Source: Sinorhizobium terangae (lineage in GTDB: Bacteria; Pseudomonadota; Alphaproteobacteria; Rhizobiales; Rhizobiaceae). From it: a stretch of 64,000 nucleotides of DNA. The DNA is taken from positions 69,020 to 133,019 of the forward strand of contig NZ_WITC01000070.1 of NCBI RefSeq assembly GCF_009601505.1, in the 5' to 3' direction. The position numbers and the translations under genes were made by a program. The notes beneath the pieces were generated by a model, which did not search any database, was not told the DNA's origin, and saw only the letters and a list, made by a program, of their open reading frames with translations. Below are positions 1-8,118 of this stretch, piece after piece. Every line of letters begins with the position of its first letter. Positions within the stretch are counted from its first letter, which is position 1.

Positions 1-993
1 TTCGGGCGCGACGAGGGTGTAGGGTTCGAAAGCAGCAAAGTCTTCCGTAGCGATCTTCCGTCGGGTGAGTTCCATATTGCGCTCGAGGCTCGAAGGCTTC
101 GCCGTACCGAGCAGGACCGAGGCAACCTGGCGGTTGGCAAGCGGGAACTGGAGCGCGGGAGCGGCAAGCGGCATCCCGCGGTCGCGCGCGATCTTTTCCA
201 TCGCCGCAACCCGCGTCCGCACGTCTTCGCTCGCCGGCATGTAGTCGAAATGGGCTCCCTCCACCGGGCCGGTGGCGAGAATGCCGGAATTGAACACGCC
301 GCCAACGACGAGCGATGTCCCCTTCTTCTCGCAAAGGGGAAGTAACTCGGCGACCGCCGAGCGGTCGAGAAGCGTGTAGCGCCCGGCCAAGAGGATGCAG
401 TCGATATCGGCCCGCCGCATGACCTCGAGGCAGACCGGCACTTCATTGATGCCGAGGCCGTAGGCCGAAATGACACCGGCCGTTTTCAGCTCCTCCAGCG
501 CCTTCAGGCCGGAATCCATCAGTTGCCGCAAGAGCACGGCATTCTTCGCGGCACCGTGGGTGTAGACGCCGATGTCGTGGACATAAAGGATGTCGATGCG
601 ATTGAGGCCGAGCCGTGCGTAGCTGAATTCGACCGACCGCATGATCGCGTCATAGCTGTAGTCGAAGGTGACGTCGAAATTCAGCGGTTTGACATAGGAA
701 TAGTCGGGAACCGCGCCTTCCGGCACCGGGCGGAGCAGGCGGCCAACCTTTGTCGAGAGCACGAAGCTGTCGCGCGGCTTGTCCTGCAGGAAATCGCCGA
801 CGCGCCGCTCGGCCAGTCCCAACCCGTAATAGGGCGCCACGTCGAAATAGCGGATGCCTGCGGCCCAGGCAGCATCCAGCGTCCCCATTGCGGCTTCGCG
901 CGTGCATTCGCGATAGAGGCCGCCAAGCGCGGCCGCGCCGAAGCTGTACTCGGTCACCGCAAGGTCGGTCCGACCGATCTTTCTGGTCTGCAT
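1..993 (-). CDS. Aldo/keto reductase, D-threo-aldose (L-fucose) 1-dehydrogenase-like, 3' end cut by window
   Basis: The frame is open from an ATG at 993 to the window edge (331 codons), so only the last few residues and the stop are missing if it has the usual 330-340 residues. The N-terminus begins MQTRKIGRTDLAVTEYSFGA, a typical aldo/keto reductase start. The catalytic set is visible: Asp51 and Tyr56 in FDVAPYYG, a lysine in STKVGR near residue 82, and a histidine in YVHDIG. This AKR subgroup oxidises aldoses such as L-fucose or L-galactose with NAD(P)+ to the lactone. A strong ribosome site (GGAGGAGG) precedes the ATG. It lies downstream of a sugar-acid dehydratase gene on the same strand, which supports a sugar-oxidation role. 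The exact substrate is inferred. Confidence 0.85.
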   Translation of the reverse strand, partial: MQTRKIGRTDLAVTEYSFGAAALGGLYRECTREAAMGTLDAAWAAGIRYFDVAPYYGLGLAERRVGDFLQDKPRDSFVLSTKVGRLLRPVPEGAVPDYSYVKPLNFDVTFDYSYDAIMRSVEFSYARLGLNRIDILYVHDIGVYTHGAAKNAVLLRQLMDSGLKALEELKTAGVISAYGLGINEVPVCLEVMRRADIDCILLAGRYTLLDRSAVAELLPLCEKKGTSLVVGGVFNSGILATGPVEGAHFDYMPASEDVRTRVAAMEKIARDRGMPLAAPALQFPLANRQVASVLLGTAKPSSLERNMELTRRKIATEDFAAFEPYTLVAPE

Positions 994-1035
994 TCCTTGT
1001 TTCCTCCTCCAAGGATGCGCGTTTCTAAACTCAGA

Positions 1036-1150
1036 GGGGTTTGCCCCTCACCTTGGCCCTCTCCCCGCTTGCGGGGAGAGGGGACTTTAGCGGCTGCGGC
1101 ATCGTCCCTTCTCCCTGCATGCGGGAAGAAGGTGCCGGCAGGCGGATGAG
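1036..1150. repeat. GC-rich interspersed palindromic repeat cluster (copy 1)
   Basis: Two palindromic modules lie between the aldo/keto reductase and dehydratase genes. One carries CTCTCCCCGC-TTG-CGGGGAGAGG, the other CTTCTCCCTGCATGCGGGAAGAAGG. They end in the GCAGGCGGATGAGGG tail seen in the other copies near 4.8, 16.4, 39.6, 42.8 and 58.1 kb. Such elements are common between genes in rhizobia; transcripts could fold into stable hairpins. Confidence 0.75.
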
Positions 1151-1161
1151 GGTCTGTCCCT

Positions 1162-2667
1162 CTAAAGCGTAGCCCCCAGATGCCAGGGAACGAATTCATT
1201 GTCGCCGTACCCGAACAGTTCGCTCTTGGTCTTGCGACCGGAAGCGGTATCGATGATCAGGTCGAAGATTTCACGGCCAAGCCCTGCGATGGTCGCCTCT
1301 CCCGAAGCGATCACACCGCAATCGATGTCCATGTCTTCCTCCATGGCGCGATAAAGCGGCGTGTTGCTGGTGAGCTTGATCGATGGCGCGGGGCGACAGC
1401 CGAAGCAGCTGCCGCGCCCGGTGGTAAACGCGATGACGTTGGCGCCACCGGCGACCTGGCCGGTTGCCGAAACCGGGTCGTAGCCCGGCGTATCCATGAA
1501 CACGAGCCCATGCTCGGTTACGCGTTCGGCGTAATTGTAGACAGCCGTCAACGGTGACCGTCCGCCCTTCGCGACTGCACCGAGCGACTTTTCGAGGATC
1601 GTCGTAAGGCCGCCGCGCTTGTTGCCCGGCGACGGATTGTTGTCGAGCGAGGCGCCGTGCAGCGCAACGTAGTTTTCCCACCAGGAAATCAGGCCATCGA
1701 GCTTTGCCGCGACGTCTTCGTTGACCGCGCGGCTGCGCAACAGATGTTCGGCCCCGTATATCTCCGAGGTTTCCGAGAGGATCGCGGTGCCGCCGGCACC
1801 GGCGAGAATGTCGACCGCGGCACCGAGTGCGGGATTCGCCGTGACCCCCGAAAGCCCGTCGGAGCCGCCGCATTGCAGACCGACGATGATCTCGCTGACC
1901 GGTATTGGCACGCGCCGCGCCGTTGCGACTTCCTGGGCGATTTCATCGAGCACGCCCAGCGCGCGCTCGACCGAGCGGCGGGACCCGCCCGCCTCTTGGA
2001 TGTTGAAGTGGCGTTTTTCCGCGCCGGAGCCGCTCTGGCCGTAAAGCGTCAACTGGTTGACTTCGCAACCGAGCCCGACCATCAGCACGCCGCCGAAATT
2101 GACGTGGCGGGCATAGCCGGCAAGCGTCCGGTGCAGGTTCTTCATCCCATCGCCGGTGGACGACATGCCGCAGCCCTGGTCGTGCACGATCGGTACGAAG
2201 CCATCGATGCCCTCATATCGTGGCAGAATTCGCCGGTTGGCCTCGTCGGCGATGGCGCGACAGACCGTGGTGGAACAGTTCACGCTGGCGACGATGCCGA
2301 TATAGTTGCGGGTGGCCGCCCGTCCGTCGGCCCGGCGATAGCCAAGGAAGGTCCGCGCCTTGTCGGCGGCGCTCGCGGATTCGGGCGCAACTGCGGCGCC
2401 GATCGCAAGACGGTCCTGGTCGAAGGCGAGATTGTGCGAATGCACGTGGTCCCCGGCGCCGATGTCGCTGGTCGCGCGGCCGATCGCCTGGGCGTATTTG
2501 ATCACCGGCTCTCCGCTTCCAATCGCCTGCACCGCGACCTTGTGGCCGGGCTCGATCCGTACTTTGGCCGTGGCGCCGCCCGGAAGCGGCTGCCCTGCCT
2601 CGATCGGAAAGGTTGCTACGGCGACATTGTCCTCCGGCGAGAGAAGGATTGAAGACGGGGCGGACAA
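1162..2667 (-). CDS. UxaA-family sugar-acid dehydratase (altronate dehydratase-like)
   Basis: The 501-residue protein has the UxaA layout: a small N-terminal SAF-like domain (about residues 1-90) and a long catalytic domain. Family signatures are HDQGCGMSSTGDG, VGLGCEVNQ, GLQCGGSDGLSG and GRGSCFGCRPAPSIKLTSN. UxaA enzymes dehydrate sugar acids such as D-altronate or D-galactarate to 2-keto-3-deoxy acids with iron or another divalent metal. The start is a TTG with AGGAG seven bases upstream; no ATG fits better. An aldose dehydrogenase, an HpcH/HpaI aldolase and an aldehyde dehydrogenase nearby suggest it acts mid-pathway, perhaps on L-fuconate or a similar acid. The family is sure; the substrate is not. 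Confidence 0.88.
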   Translation of the reverse strand: MSAPSSILLSPEDNVAVATFPIEAGQPLPGGATAKVRIEPGHKVAVQAIGSGEPVIKYAQAIGRATSDIGAGDHVHSHNLAFDQDRLAIGAAVAPESASAADKARTFLGYRRADGRAATRNYIGIVASVNCSTTVCRAIADEANRRILPRYEGIDGFVPIVHDQGCGMSSTGDGMKNLHRTLAGYARHVNFGGVLMVGLGCEVNQLTLYGQSGSGAEKRHFNIQEAGGSRRSVERALGVLDEIAQEVATARRVPIPVSEIIVGLQCGGSDGLSGVTANPALGAAVDILAGAGGTAILSETSEIYGAEHLLRSRAVNEDVAAKLDGLISWWENYVALHGASLDNNPSPGNKRGGLTTILEKSLGAVAKGGRSPLTAVYNYAERVTEHGLVFMDTPGYDPVSATGQVAGGANVIAFTTGRGSCFGCRPAPSIKLTSNTPLYRAMEEDMDIDCGVIASGEATIAGLGREIFDLIIDTASGRKTKSELFGYGDNEFVPWHLGATL

Positions 2668-2691
2668 AGCGGCACTCCTGATTTCGTTTCA

Positions 2692-2709
2692 TGTGCGAAT
2701 GGTCGCACA
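2692..2709. promoter_or_regulatory. Candidate operator, perfect inverted repeat TGTGCGA-N4-TCGCACA
   Basis: A perfect 7-bp inverted repeat with a 4-bp spacer lies in the dehydratase leader, about 13-30 bp downstream of its predicted -10 box. Size, symmetry and place fit a repressor site for the divergently encoded GntR-type regulator at 3014. The binding partner is inferred. Confidence 0.6.
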
Positions 2710-2721
2710 AGCAATTTGTCT

Positions 2722-2750
2722 TTTATCCACAATAGACAGAAACACGTCAA
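2722..2750 (-). promoter_or_regulatory. Predicted sigma-70 promoter of the UxaA-type dehydratase
   Basis: On the minus strand the -35 is TTGACG (2745-2750), the spacer is 17 bp and the -10 is GATAAA (2722-2727). It reads toward the TTG start at 2667. The -10 overlaps a perfect DnaA 9-mer TTATCCACA on the plus strand (2723-2731). Confidence 0.5.
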
Positions 2751-3013
2751 CAGGTATTATGATCGAAAAAGGCGTCGACGGTCGAAGCGGGCGCGCGGAA
2801 ATTGGAGCGACCAGTGTCGAAATACCCCGCGACGGCCAAGACAAATCAGCGCTGCCGCGCTACAGCGTGATTCCTTCGGACGGTTACCGATGAAGGGATA
2901 ACAGGGCAAATTCAAAGTGCTACAGCGCCTGCCTGGCAATAGGCACTGCGCGATGGAGCAGCAACGAATTCCGGGCCGACGCCCGCAGCAACAGAGGACC
3001 AGCCGGACCTTCC

Positions 3014-3892
3014 ATGGCGAAGCAGAACACCGTTTTCAAGGATGCCTTCAATCGCTGCCTGAAGCTCTTGGCGGAGACCTCCACGCTGCCGTCCGAGCCC
3101 GAACTCGGACAGGTGCTCGGGGTGAGCCGCACGACCGTTCGCGCCATTCTCACCCGCTGCGAGGAGCTCAAGCTGATCATCTGGGACAAGCGCCGGAAAA
3201 TCGTGCTGCGCCGCCCCGAACCATCGGATTATTTTCCGACGGAAGAGACCAGCTCACTTGCAGAAATCATCGAGCGCAGTTTCATGCGCCGGATTCTGGC
3301 CGGCGGTGCCGAGCCCGGCATGCAGATCAACGAGCTTGAACTCGCGCGCGAGATCGGTACCGGCACGACGAGCGTACGCGAATTCCTGATCCGCTTCAGC
3401 CGCTTCGGCCTGATCGAGAAGCGACCGAACAGCCATTGGGTGCTGAAAGGTTTTACCCGAGAATTCGCGCTTGAGCTGACGGAAGTGCGCGAAATGTTCG
3501 AGCTCCGCTCCGCGGCGAGTTTCGTCGGCCTGCCGAAGGACCATCCCGCCTGGGACGAGCTGAAAAAGATCGAGGCCGTGCACCGCGAGATCCTTGCCGA
3601 CATCGACAACCGCTACAAGGAATTTTCCGAGCTTGACGAGCGCTTCCACCTGCTGGTGCATAAATCGTCAAGCAACCGCTTCATCATCGATTTCTACGAC
3701 ATCATCGCGATCGTCTTCCACTATCACTATCAGTGGAACAAGGCCAACTCCCGGGAACGCAATGCGCGCGCGCTTGAAGAGCATCTCGCCTATATCGCCG
3801 CACTCCGGTCGCGCGATCCAAAGCAGGTGGACCAGGCTTGCCGGCGGCATCTGAAATCGGCGCGGGAGACCTTGCTGCAGTCGATTCCGTAG
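3014..3892 (+). CDS. GntR/FadR-type regulator with two winged-helix domains and an FCD domain
   Basis: The 292-residue protein has an uncommon layout. Residues 25-68 form one winged helix (LPSEPELGQVLGVSRTTVRA with a basic wing). Residues 85-145 form a second, better GntR-like one (PGMQINELELAREIGTGTTS, then VREFLIRFSRFGLIEKRP). Residues 150-290 are an FCD ligand domain with the expected metal ligands Asp208, His212, His257 and His279. FCD regulators bind small organic acids and usually repress the nearby catabolic operon. It is divergent from the dehydratase and convergent with the aldolase gene, so it probably controls the sugar-acid genes. The effector is unknown. Confidence 0.85.
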   Translation: MAKQNTVFKDAFNRCLKLLAETSTLPSEPELGQVLGVSRTTVRAILTRCEELKLIIWDKRRKIVLRRPEPSDYFPTEETSSLAEIIERSFMRRILAGGAEPGMQINELELAREIGTGTTSVREFLIRFSRFGLIEKRPNSHWVLKGFTREFALELTEVREMFELRSAASFVGLPKDHPAWDELKKIEAVHREILADIDNRYKEFSELDERFHLLVHKSSSNRFIIDFYDIIAIVFHYHYQWNKANSRERNARALEEHLAYIAALRSRDPKQVDQACRRHLKSARETLLQSIP

Positions 3893-3921
3893 CCGGCTAT
3901 GAACTCTCCCGATTAGACCGC

Positions 3922-4722
3922 TCAGTAGCCGGATTCCGGCCTTGAGGTCTGCTTCTCACCTGTAAATTCCTGCCGCAAGCGTTGCGTCGCGCTGACGAGG
4001 AGCGTGACATCGGTGCCGATGGCCATGAAATCGGCGCCGAGATCGCGATAGTCGCGCGCCTGGGCGAGGTCGAGAGTCATGATCCCGCGCGCCTTCCCGG
4101 CACGGCCGATGCGCGCAAAGGCATCGACGATCACCGCACGCACCTCCGGATGGCCCGGCTTGCCGAGGTGGCCCATGTCGGCGGCCAGGTCCGACGGGCC
4201 TATGAACAGGCCGTCGACGCCATCGAGCGCAGCGATGTCATCGATCGCATCCAATCCCTTCCGGCTCTCGATCTGCAAGAGGAGGCAAATCTCGTCGTTG
4301 GCGGTCGTGAGATAGTCGCCGATCCGCCCGAAATTCGAGGCGCGGCCAAGCGTGGCGCCGACGCCGCGGACACCGTGCGGCGGGTAGCGAACGGCGCGCA
4401 CCAATTGCTGCGCCTCTTCGACGCTATCGACCATCGGGATAAGCAGCGTCTGAACGCCGGTGTCGAGCGTCTGTTTGATAAGCGCCGTATCGCCGACAGG
4501 GAGACGAACGATCGGATGGCTGCCGCGCCCGGAGATCGCGCGGAACTGCGCCGAAAGAAGCGGCAGATCGTTCGGCGCGTGCTCACCGTCGATCAAAAGC
4601 CAGTCGTAACCGCTGTCGGCCACGACTTCGGCGGCGTAGGGGCTCGCCAGCGCCACCCACAGGCCAAGCTGGAACCGGTTTTCGCGGATCGCCGCTTTAA
4701 AGGGGTTTTTCGGGGCGGGCAT
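3922..4722 (-). CDS. HpcH/HpaI-family class II aldolase
   Basis: The 266-residue protein matches metal-dependent aldolases that split 2-keto-3-deoxy acids to pyruvate and an aldehyde (4-hydroxy-2-oxoheptanedioate or 2-keto-3-deoxy-L-rhamnonate/fuconate aldolases). Visible signatures are LIDGEHAPND, the glycine-rich GVRGVGATLGRASNFG, and the metal-ligand region LQIESRKGLDAID followed by LFIGPSDLAADMG. I place the start at MPAPKNPF (4722), preceded by AGAGGAGAG. The frame stays open upstream to 4899, but that part translates the intergenic repeat (PHPGPLPARGER) and is not protein. The product of the UxaA-type dehydratase would be a fitting substrate. Confidence 0.88.
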   Translation of the reverse strand: MPAPKNPFKAAIRENRFQLGLWVALASPYAAEVVADSGYDWLLIDGEHAPNDLPLLSAQFRAISGRGSHPIVRLPVGDTALIKQTLDTGVQTLLIPMVDSVEEAQQLVRAVRYPPHGVRGVGATLGRASNFGRIGDYLTTANDEICLLLQIESRKGLDAIDDIAALDGVDGLFIGPSDLAADMGHLGKPGHPEVRAVIVDAFARIGRAGKARGIMTLDLAQARDYRDLGADFMAIGTDVTLLVSATQRLRQEFTGEKQTSRPESGY

Positions 4723-4765
4723 CAATCGCTCTCCTCTCACTTCCGGATCTGTTCGCCGCAATCTG

Positions 4766-4882
4766 CCCCTCATACGGCTGCTCCCACCTTCTCCCCGCAC
4801 GCGGGGAGAAGGGACAAGCGGCAGCGCCTTCGCCTCAAGACCCCTCTCCCCGCGCGCGGGGAGAGGGCCGGGGTGAGGGGCA
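4766..4882. repeat. GC-rich interspersed palindromic repeat cluster (copy 2)
   Basis: Paired modules read CCACCTTCTCCCCGC-ACGCGGGGAGAAGG and CCCTCTCCCCGCGCGCGGGGAGAGGG, framed by CCCCTCAT and GGTGAGGGGCA. It sits just upstream of the aldolase start and is the source of the spurious N-terminal extension of that frame. Confidence 0.78.
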
Positions 4883-4933
4883 GTTCGCATTCCTCTCATT
4901 AATGTCGAGTCGGTAAGTTATTACCCGCAAAAG

Positions 4934-4963
4934 AAAAAACCGGCCAGAACTTTCCGGCCGGTT
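4934..4963 (-). terminator. Intrinsic terminator downstream of the aldehyde dehydrogenase gene
   Basis: Stem AACCGGCC/GGCCGGTT (4938-4945 and 4956-4963). On the minus strand it is followed by a T-rich run, as expected for ending transcription from the gene stopping at 4991. Confidence 0.75.
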
Positions 4964-4990
4964 CGATTGACAAGTGAGATCGCCGTCACC

Positions 4991-6445
4991 TCAGGCGATG
5001 CCGCCGAGGCAGACGTATTTGATCTCCATGAACTCCTCGATGCCATATTTCGAGCCCTCGCGGCCGAGGCCGGAAAGCTTGACGCCGCCGAAGGGGGCCT
5101 CCGCCGTGGAGATCAGGCCGGTATTGACGCCGACCATGCCGTATTCGAGTGCTTCCGCGACCCGGAAGACCCGGGCGAGGTCCTTGGCGTAGAAATAGGA
5201 GGCGAGACCGAACTCGGTATCGTTGGCCTGGGCGATCACATCGGCTTCGTCCTTGAAGCGGAAGAGCGGCGCCACCGGCCCAAAAGTCTCTTCGCGTGCG
5301 ACCGACATGGACTGCGTGACATCGGCGAGCACCGTCGCCTCGTAGAACGTGCCGCCGAGCGCGTGGCGTCGGCCGCCGTGGACGACGCGGGCGCCCTTGG
5401 CAAGTGCATCGGCGACATGCTCCTCGACCTTGGCGAGCGCCGGCTGGTCGATCAGCGGGCCGAGAATGACGCCTTCCTCCATGCCGTTGCCGGTCTTCAG
5501 CTTGGCGACTGCGACGGCAAGCTTCTCGGAGAAGGCCTCGTAGACGCCATCCTGGACATAGATGCGGTTGGCGCAGACACAGGTCTGGCCGTTGTTGCGG
5601 AACTTGGCAATCAACGCCCCCTCGACGGCGGCATCAAGATCGGCGTCATCGAAAACGATGAAGGGCGCGTTGCCGCCAAGCTCAAGGCCGAGCTTCTTGA
5701 TCGTGGTCGCGCTCTGGCGATAGAGCTCGGCGCCGACTTCCGTCGATCCGGTGAAGGTCAGCTTGCGCACGGTCGGGTTCGAGGTCATCTCGGCGCCGAT
5801 CTCGCGGGCCGAGCCGGTGATGACGGAGAAGAGGCCCTTCGGCATGCCGGCGCGTTCCGCAAGCACCGCGATGGCAATCGCCGAGAACGGCGTCTGCCCG
5901 GCTGGCTTCAGCACCATGGCGCAACCGGCGGCAAAGGCGGGACCGGCCTTGCGGGTGATCATCGCGTTCGGGAAGTTCCAGGGCGTGATCGCGGCGACGA
6001 CGCCGACCGGCTGCTTCATTACCAGGATGCGCTTGTCCTTCTGGTGTCCGGGCACGAGGTCGCCATAGACGCGGCGCGCCTCTTCCGCGAACCACTCGAT
6101 GAAGCTTGCACCATAGACGATTTCGCCGGTTGCTTCCGCGAGCGGCTTGCCTTGCTCGATGGTCAGGATCTGGCCGAGGTCGTCCTTGTTCTCGATCATC
6201 AGTTCGAACCAGCGGCGCAGAACGCCCGCGCGCTCCTTGGCGGTCTTCGCCGCCCATTCCTTCTGCACCCGCGCCGCGGTCTCGATCGCGGCCCGTGTCT
6301 CGGCGGCACCGAGCTTCGGCACCCGGCCGATGATCTCGCCCGTCGCCGGGTTGTTCACCTCGATCGCGTTTTTCGGGTCGGCTTCGATCCAGTTTTCGCC
6401 CACGAGAGCGGCCTGGCGAAACAGCGACGGATCCTTCAAATTCAT
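4991..6445 (-). CDS. gabD: NAD(P)-dependent succinate-semialdehyde dehydrogenase family protein
   Basis: The 484-residue protein is a full-length aldehyde dehydrogenase. It shows the cofactor motif ITPWNFPNAMITRK, the glycine turn FTGSTEVG, the general base in LELGGNAPF and the catalytic cysteine in FRNNGQTCVCANR. GabD-type enzymes oxidise succinate semialdehyde to succinate; close relatives oxidise lactaldehyde or glycolaldehyde. The ATG at 6445 has GAGGAAGG upstream. It lies beside sugar-acid genes and a PLP decarboxylase, so it could serve either: lactaldehyde from a deoxy-sugar route, or an aldehyde from amine breakdown. The family is certain; the symbol rests on similarity to GabD. Confidence 0.88.
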   Translation of the reverse strand: MNLKDPSLFRQAALVGENWIEADPKNAIEVNNPATGEIIGRVPKLGAAETRAAIETAARVQKEWAAKTAKERAGVLRRWFELMIENKDDLGQILTIEQGKPLAEATGEIVYGASFIEWFAEEARRVYGDLVPGHQKDKRILVMKQPVGVVAAITPWNFPNAMITRKAGPAFAAGCAMVLKPAGQTPFSAIAIAVLAERAGMPKGLFSVITGSAREIGAEMTSNPTVRKLTFTGSTEVGAELYRQSATTIKKLGLELGGNAPFIVFDDADLDAAVEGALIAKFRNNGQTCVCANRIYVQDGVYEAFSEKLAVAVAKLKTGNGMEEGVILGPLIDQPALAKVEEHVADALAKGARVVHGGRRHALGGTFYEATVLADVTQSMSVAREETFGPVAPLFRFKDEADVIAQANDTEFGLASYFYAKDLARVFRVAEALEYGMVGVNTGLISTAEAPFGGVKLSGLGREGSKYGIEEFMEIKYVCLGGIA

Positions 6446-6478
6446 GGCGCGTCCTTCCTCGGATAAAATCTACAGAAC

Positions 6479-7886
6479 TTATACAACTTTTTTCGCGAGC
6501 TCGACAATGGTCCTGAACGCCGTTTCTGCGTCCTCCTCGGCCATGCTGAATTGCCCCGCCTGGAACCGGATGGCGATGCGTCGGTCGACACGTGTCTGCG
6601 TCAGGTAGATGCGGCCGTCGTCGTTGATCGCCTTCACCAGAGCGAGGTTATGGGCGTCGGCATCGGAGCCGCCGGCATGTCGAAACGAAAAGAGAGACAG
6701 AACCGGTTCAGTAACGATTTCGAAGCCCGGTTCGTTCCGCAGCCGCTCGGCAAGTTCGCGCGACCAGCGGACATGATTGCGGATCATCTCCCTCAAGCCC
6801 GAAAGGCCGTGGAAGCGCAGCAGGAACCACAGCTTGAGAGCCCGAAAGCGCCGCCCGAGCGGCACGGACCATTCGGAGTAATTGATGATCCCGTCCTGCC
6901 CGTGCGTCTTCAGATATTCCGGCTGGATTGCCAGCGTGCGGACGAGATCGTCGGGGTTGCGAACGAAATGGGCAGAACAGTCGAACTGGGCGCCGAGCCA
7001 TTTGTGCGGATTGAAGACGACTGAGTCGGCGCCCTCGACGCCCCGCCAGAGCTCACGGAATTCCTCGCAGATCATGGCAGCACCTGCCCAGGCGGCGTCG
7101 ACATGGACGTATAGCCCATGCTCGCGGGCGACGCGGACGACTTCGGCAATGTCATCACAGGCGCCAGTGCTGGTGCCTCCGGTGCAGGCGACAATGCCTG
7201 CCGGGAGATGGCCCGCCTTGCGATCCGCCTTGATTGCACTGGCAAGAGCGGTGCAGTCCATCGCTCGACGCTCGCCGATGGTCGGTATCCGGACAAGATT
7301 CTCTTCCCCTATGCCGCTCACCCAGATCGCGCGGTCAATCGAGGTATGGACCTGGTTGGAGGAATAGATGCGGACACGGGGATTGCCGGCCAATCCTGCG
7401 CGATTGCCGTTCCAGTCGAGCGCCTTTTCGCGCATCACCAGCACCGCCGCGAGCGTGGCGGAGGACGCGGAATCCTGGATGACGCCGGAAAAGTCCGCCG
7501 GCAGGCCGATCGCCTGCCGCAGCCAGTCGAGCATCTTCGTCTCCAGTTCGGTCGCCGCCGGCGAGGTCTGCCAGAGCATGCATTGCGCCGCAACGGCGGT
7601 GACCAGATATTCGGCGATGACGGAGACGGGCGCGGCGTTGGCAGGGAAATAGGCAAAGAAACGGGGGTGCTGCCAATGGGTCATTGCCCGGCATGATGAT
7701 TGTCTGGAAATCCTCGAAGATCCGCTCCATCGCTTCACCGGCTTCCGGAGGAGATAGAGCGATTTGGCCCGCTATCTCACCGGCAGCCGTCTGCGCCCGG
7801 ACGGGCCGGTCCCGAAGTGACTGCCGGTAATCCACACCCCAATCCGCGGCCTTGGCCGACCAATGCCTGAACGTTGCTTCGTCCAT
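6479..7886 (-). pseudogene. PLP-dependent aromatic-L-amino-acid decarboxylase family, split by a one-base frameshift
   Basis: The gene begins with MDEATFRHWS at 7886 and runs 67 codons to ...FQTIIMPG. It then leaves frame and resumes one base later with MTHWQHPRFFAYFP, continuing 401 residues to 6479. Family members read straight through as PG-[MI]THWQHP. One extra T in the plus-strand TT at 7684-7685 (A on the coding strand) explains the shift, and removing it restores about 468 residues, the usual length. The PLP lysine is present in NPHKWLGAQFDCS, as is HVDAAWAGAA. These enzymes decarboxylate tyrosine, tryptophan, DOPA or related acids. Either it is a recent pseudogene or the base is a sequencing error. 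Confidence 0.85.
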
Positions 7887-7969
7887 CGCTCCCTCCCATA
7901 CTCATGTTGCGGTTCCATCGATGCTGGAACTTTTGTAGCGTCGCCGAATCCGCTCTCCTGGCCGAGACG

Positions 7970-8076
7970 CTACAGCGCCGCGCGTCAAATCGGACGCGCA
8001 AAGGTCGCTGTAGCACTTTGATTTGCTGCATGATTTTGTCCTTAAATCGATTCCGATTTAAGGAATCATGCAGTAG
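7970..8076. repeat. RIME-like intergenic mosaic element, copy 1
   Basis: A 107-bp element made of two palindromes. The first runs TACAGCG to CGCTGTA around a CGCGCGTC/GACGCGC core. The second is GCATGATT...CCTTAAATCG-ATT-CCGATTTAAGG...AATCATGC. Size and two-palindrome design match Rhizobium-specific intergenic mosaic elements. It lies upstream of the nitroreductase gene. Confidence 0.82.
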
Positions 8077-8118
8077 GACCTCCCAAGAGGATTCACGCGC
8101 AAATAAGGATGTTCGTTC

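Larger units (their letters stand above)
2668..3013. other. Divergent intergenic region between dehydratase and regulator genes
   Basis: This 346-bp gap holds the dehydratase promoter, the operator-like palindrome and a DnaA-box match. Short open frames here carry no recognisable protein signature and I do not call them. I see no clear -35/-10 pair for the regulator gene. Confidence 0.6.

Noticed and set aside
4723..4899. N-terminal extension of the HpcH/HpaI aldolase (MRGMRTAPHPGPLPARGER...)
   Set aside because: This is translation of the intergenic palindromic repeat; the proper start at 4722 has a good ribosome site and family match.
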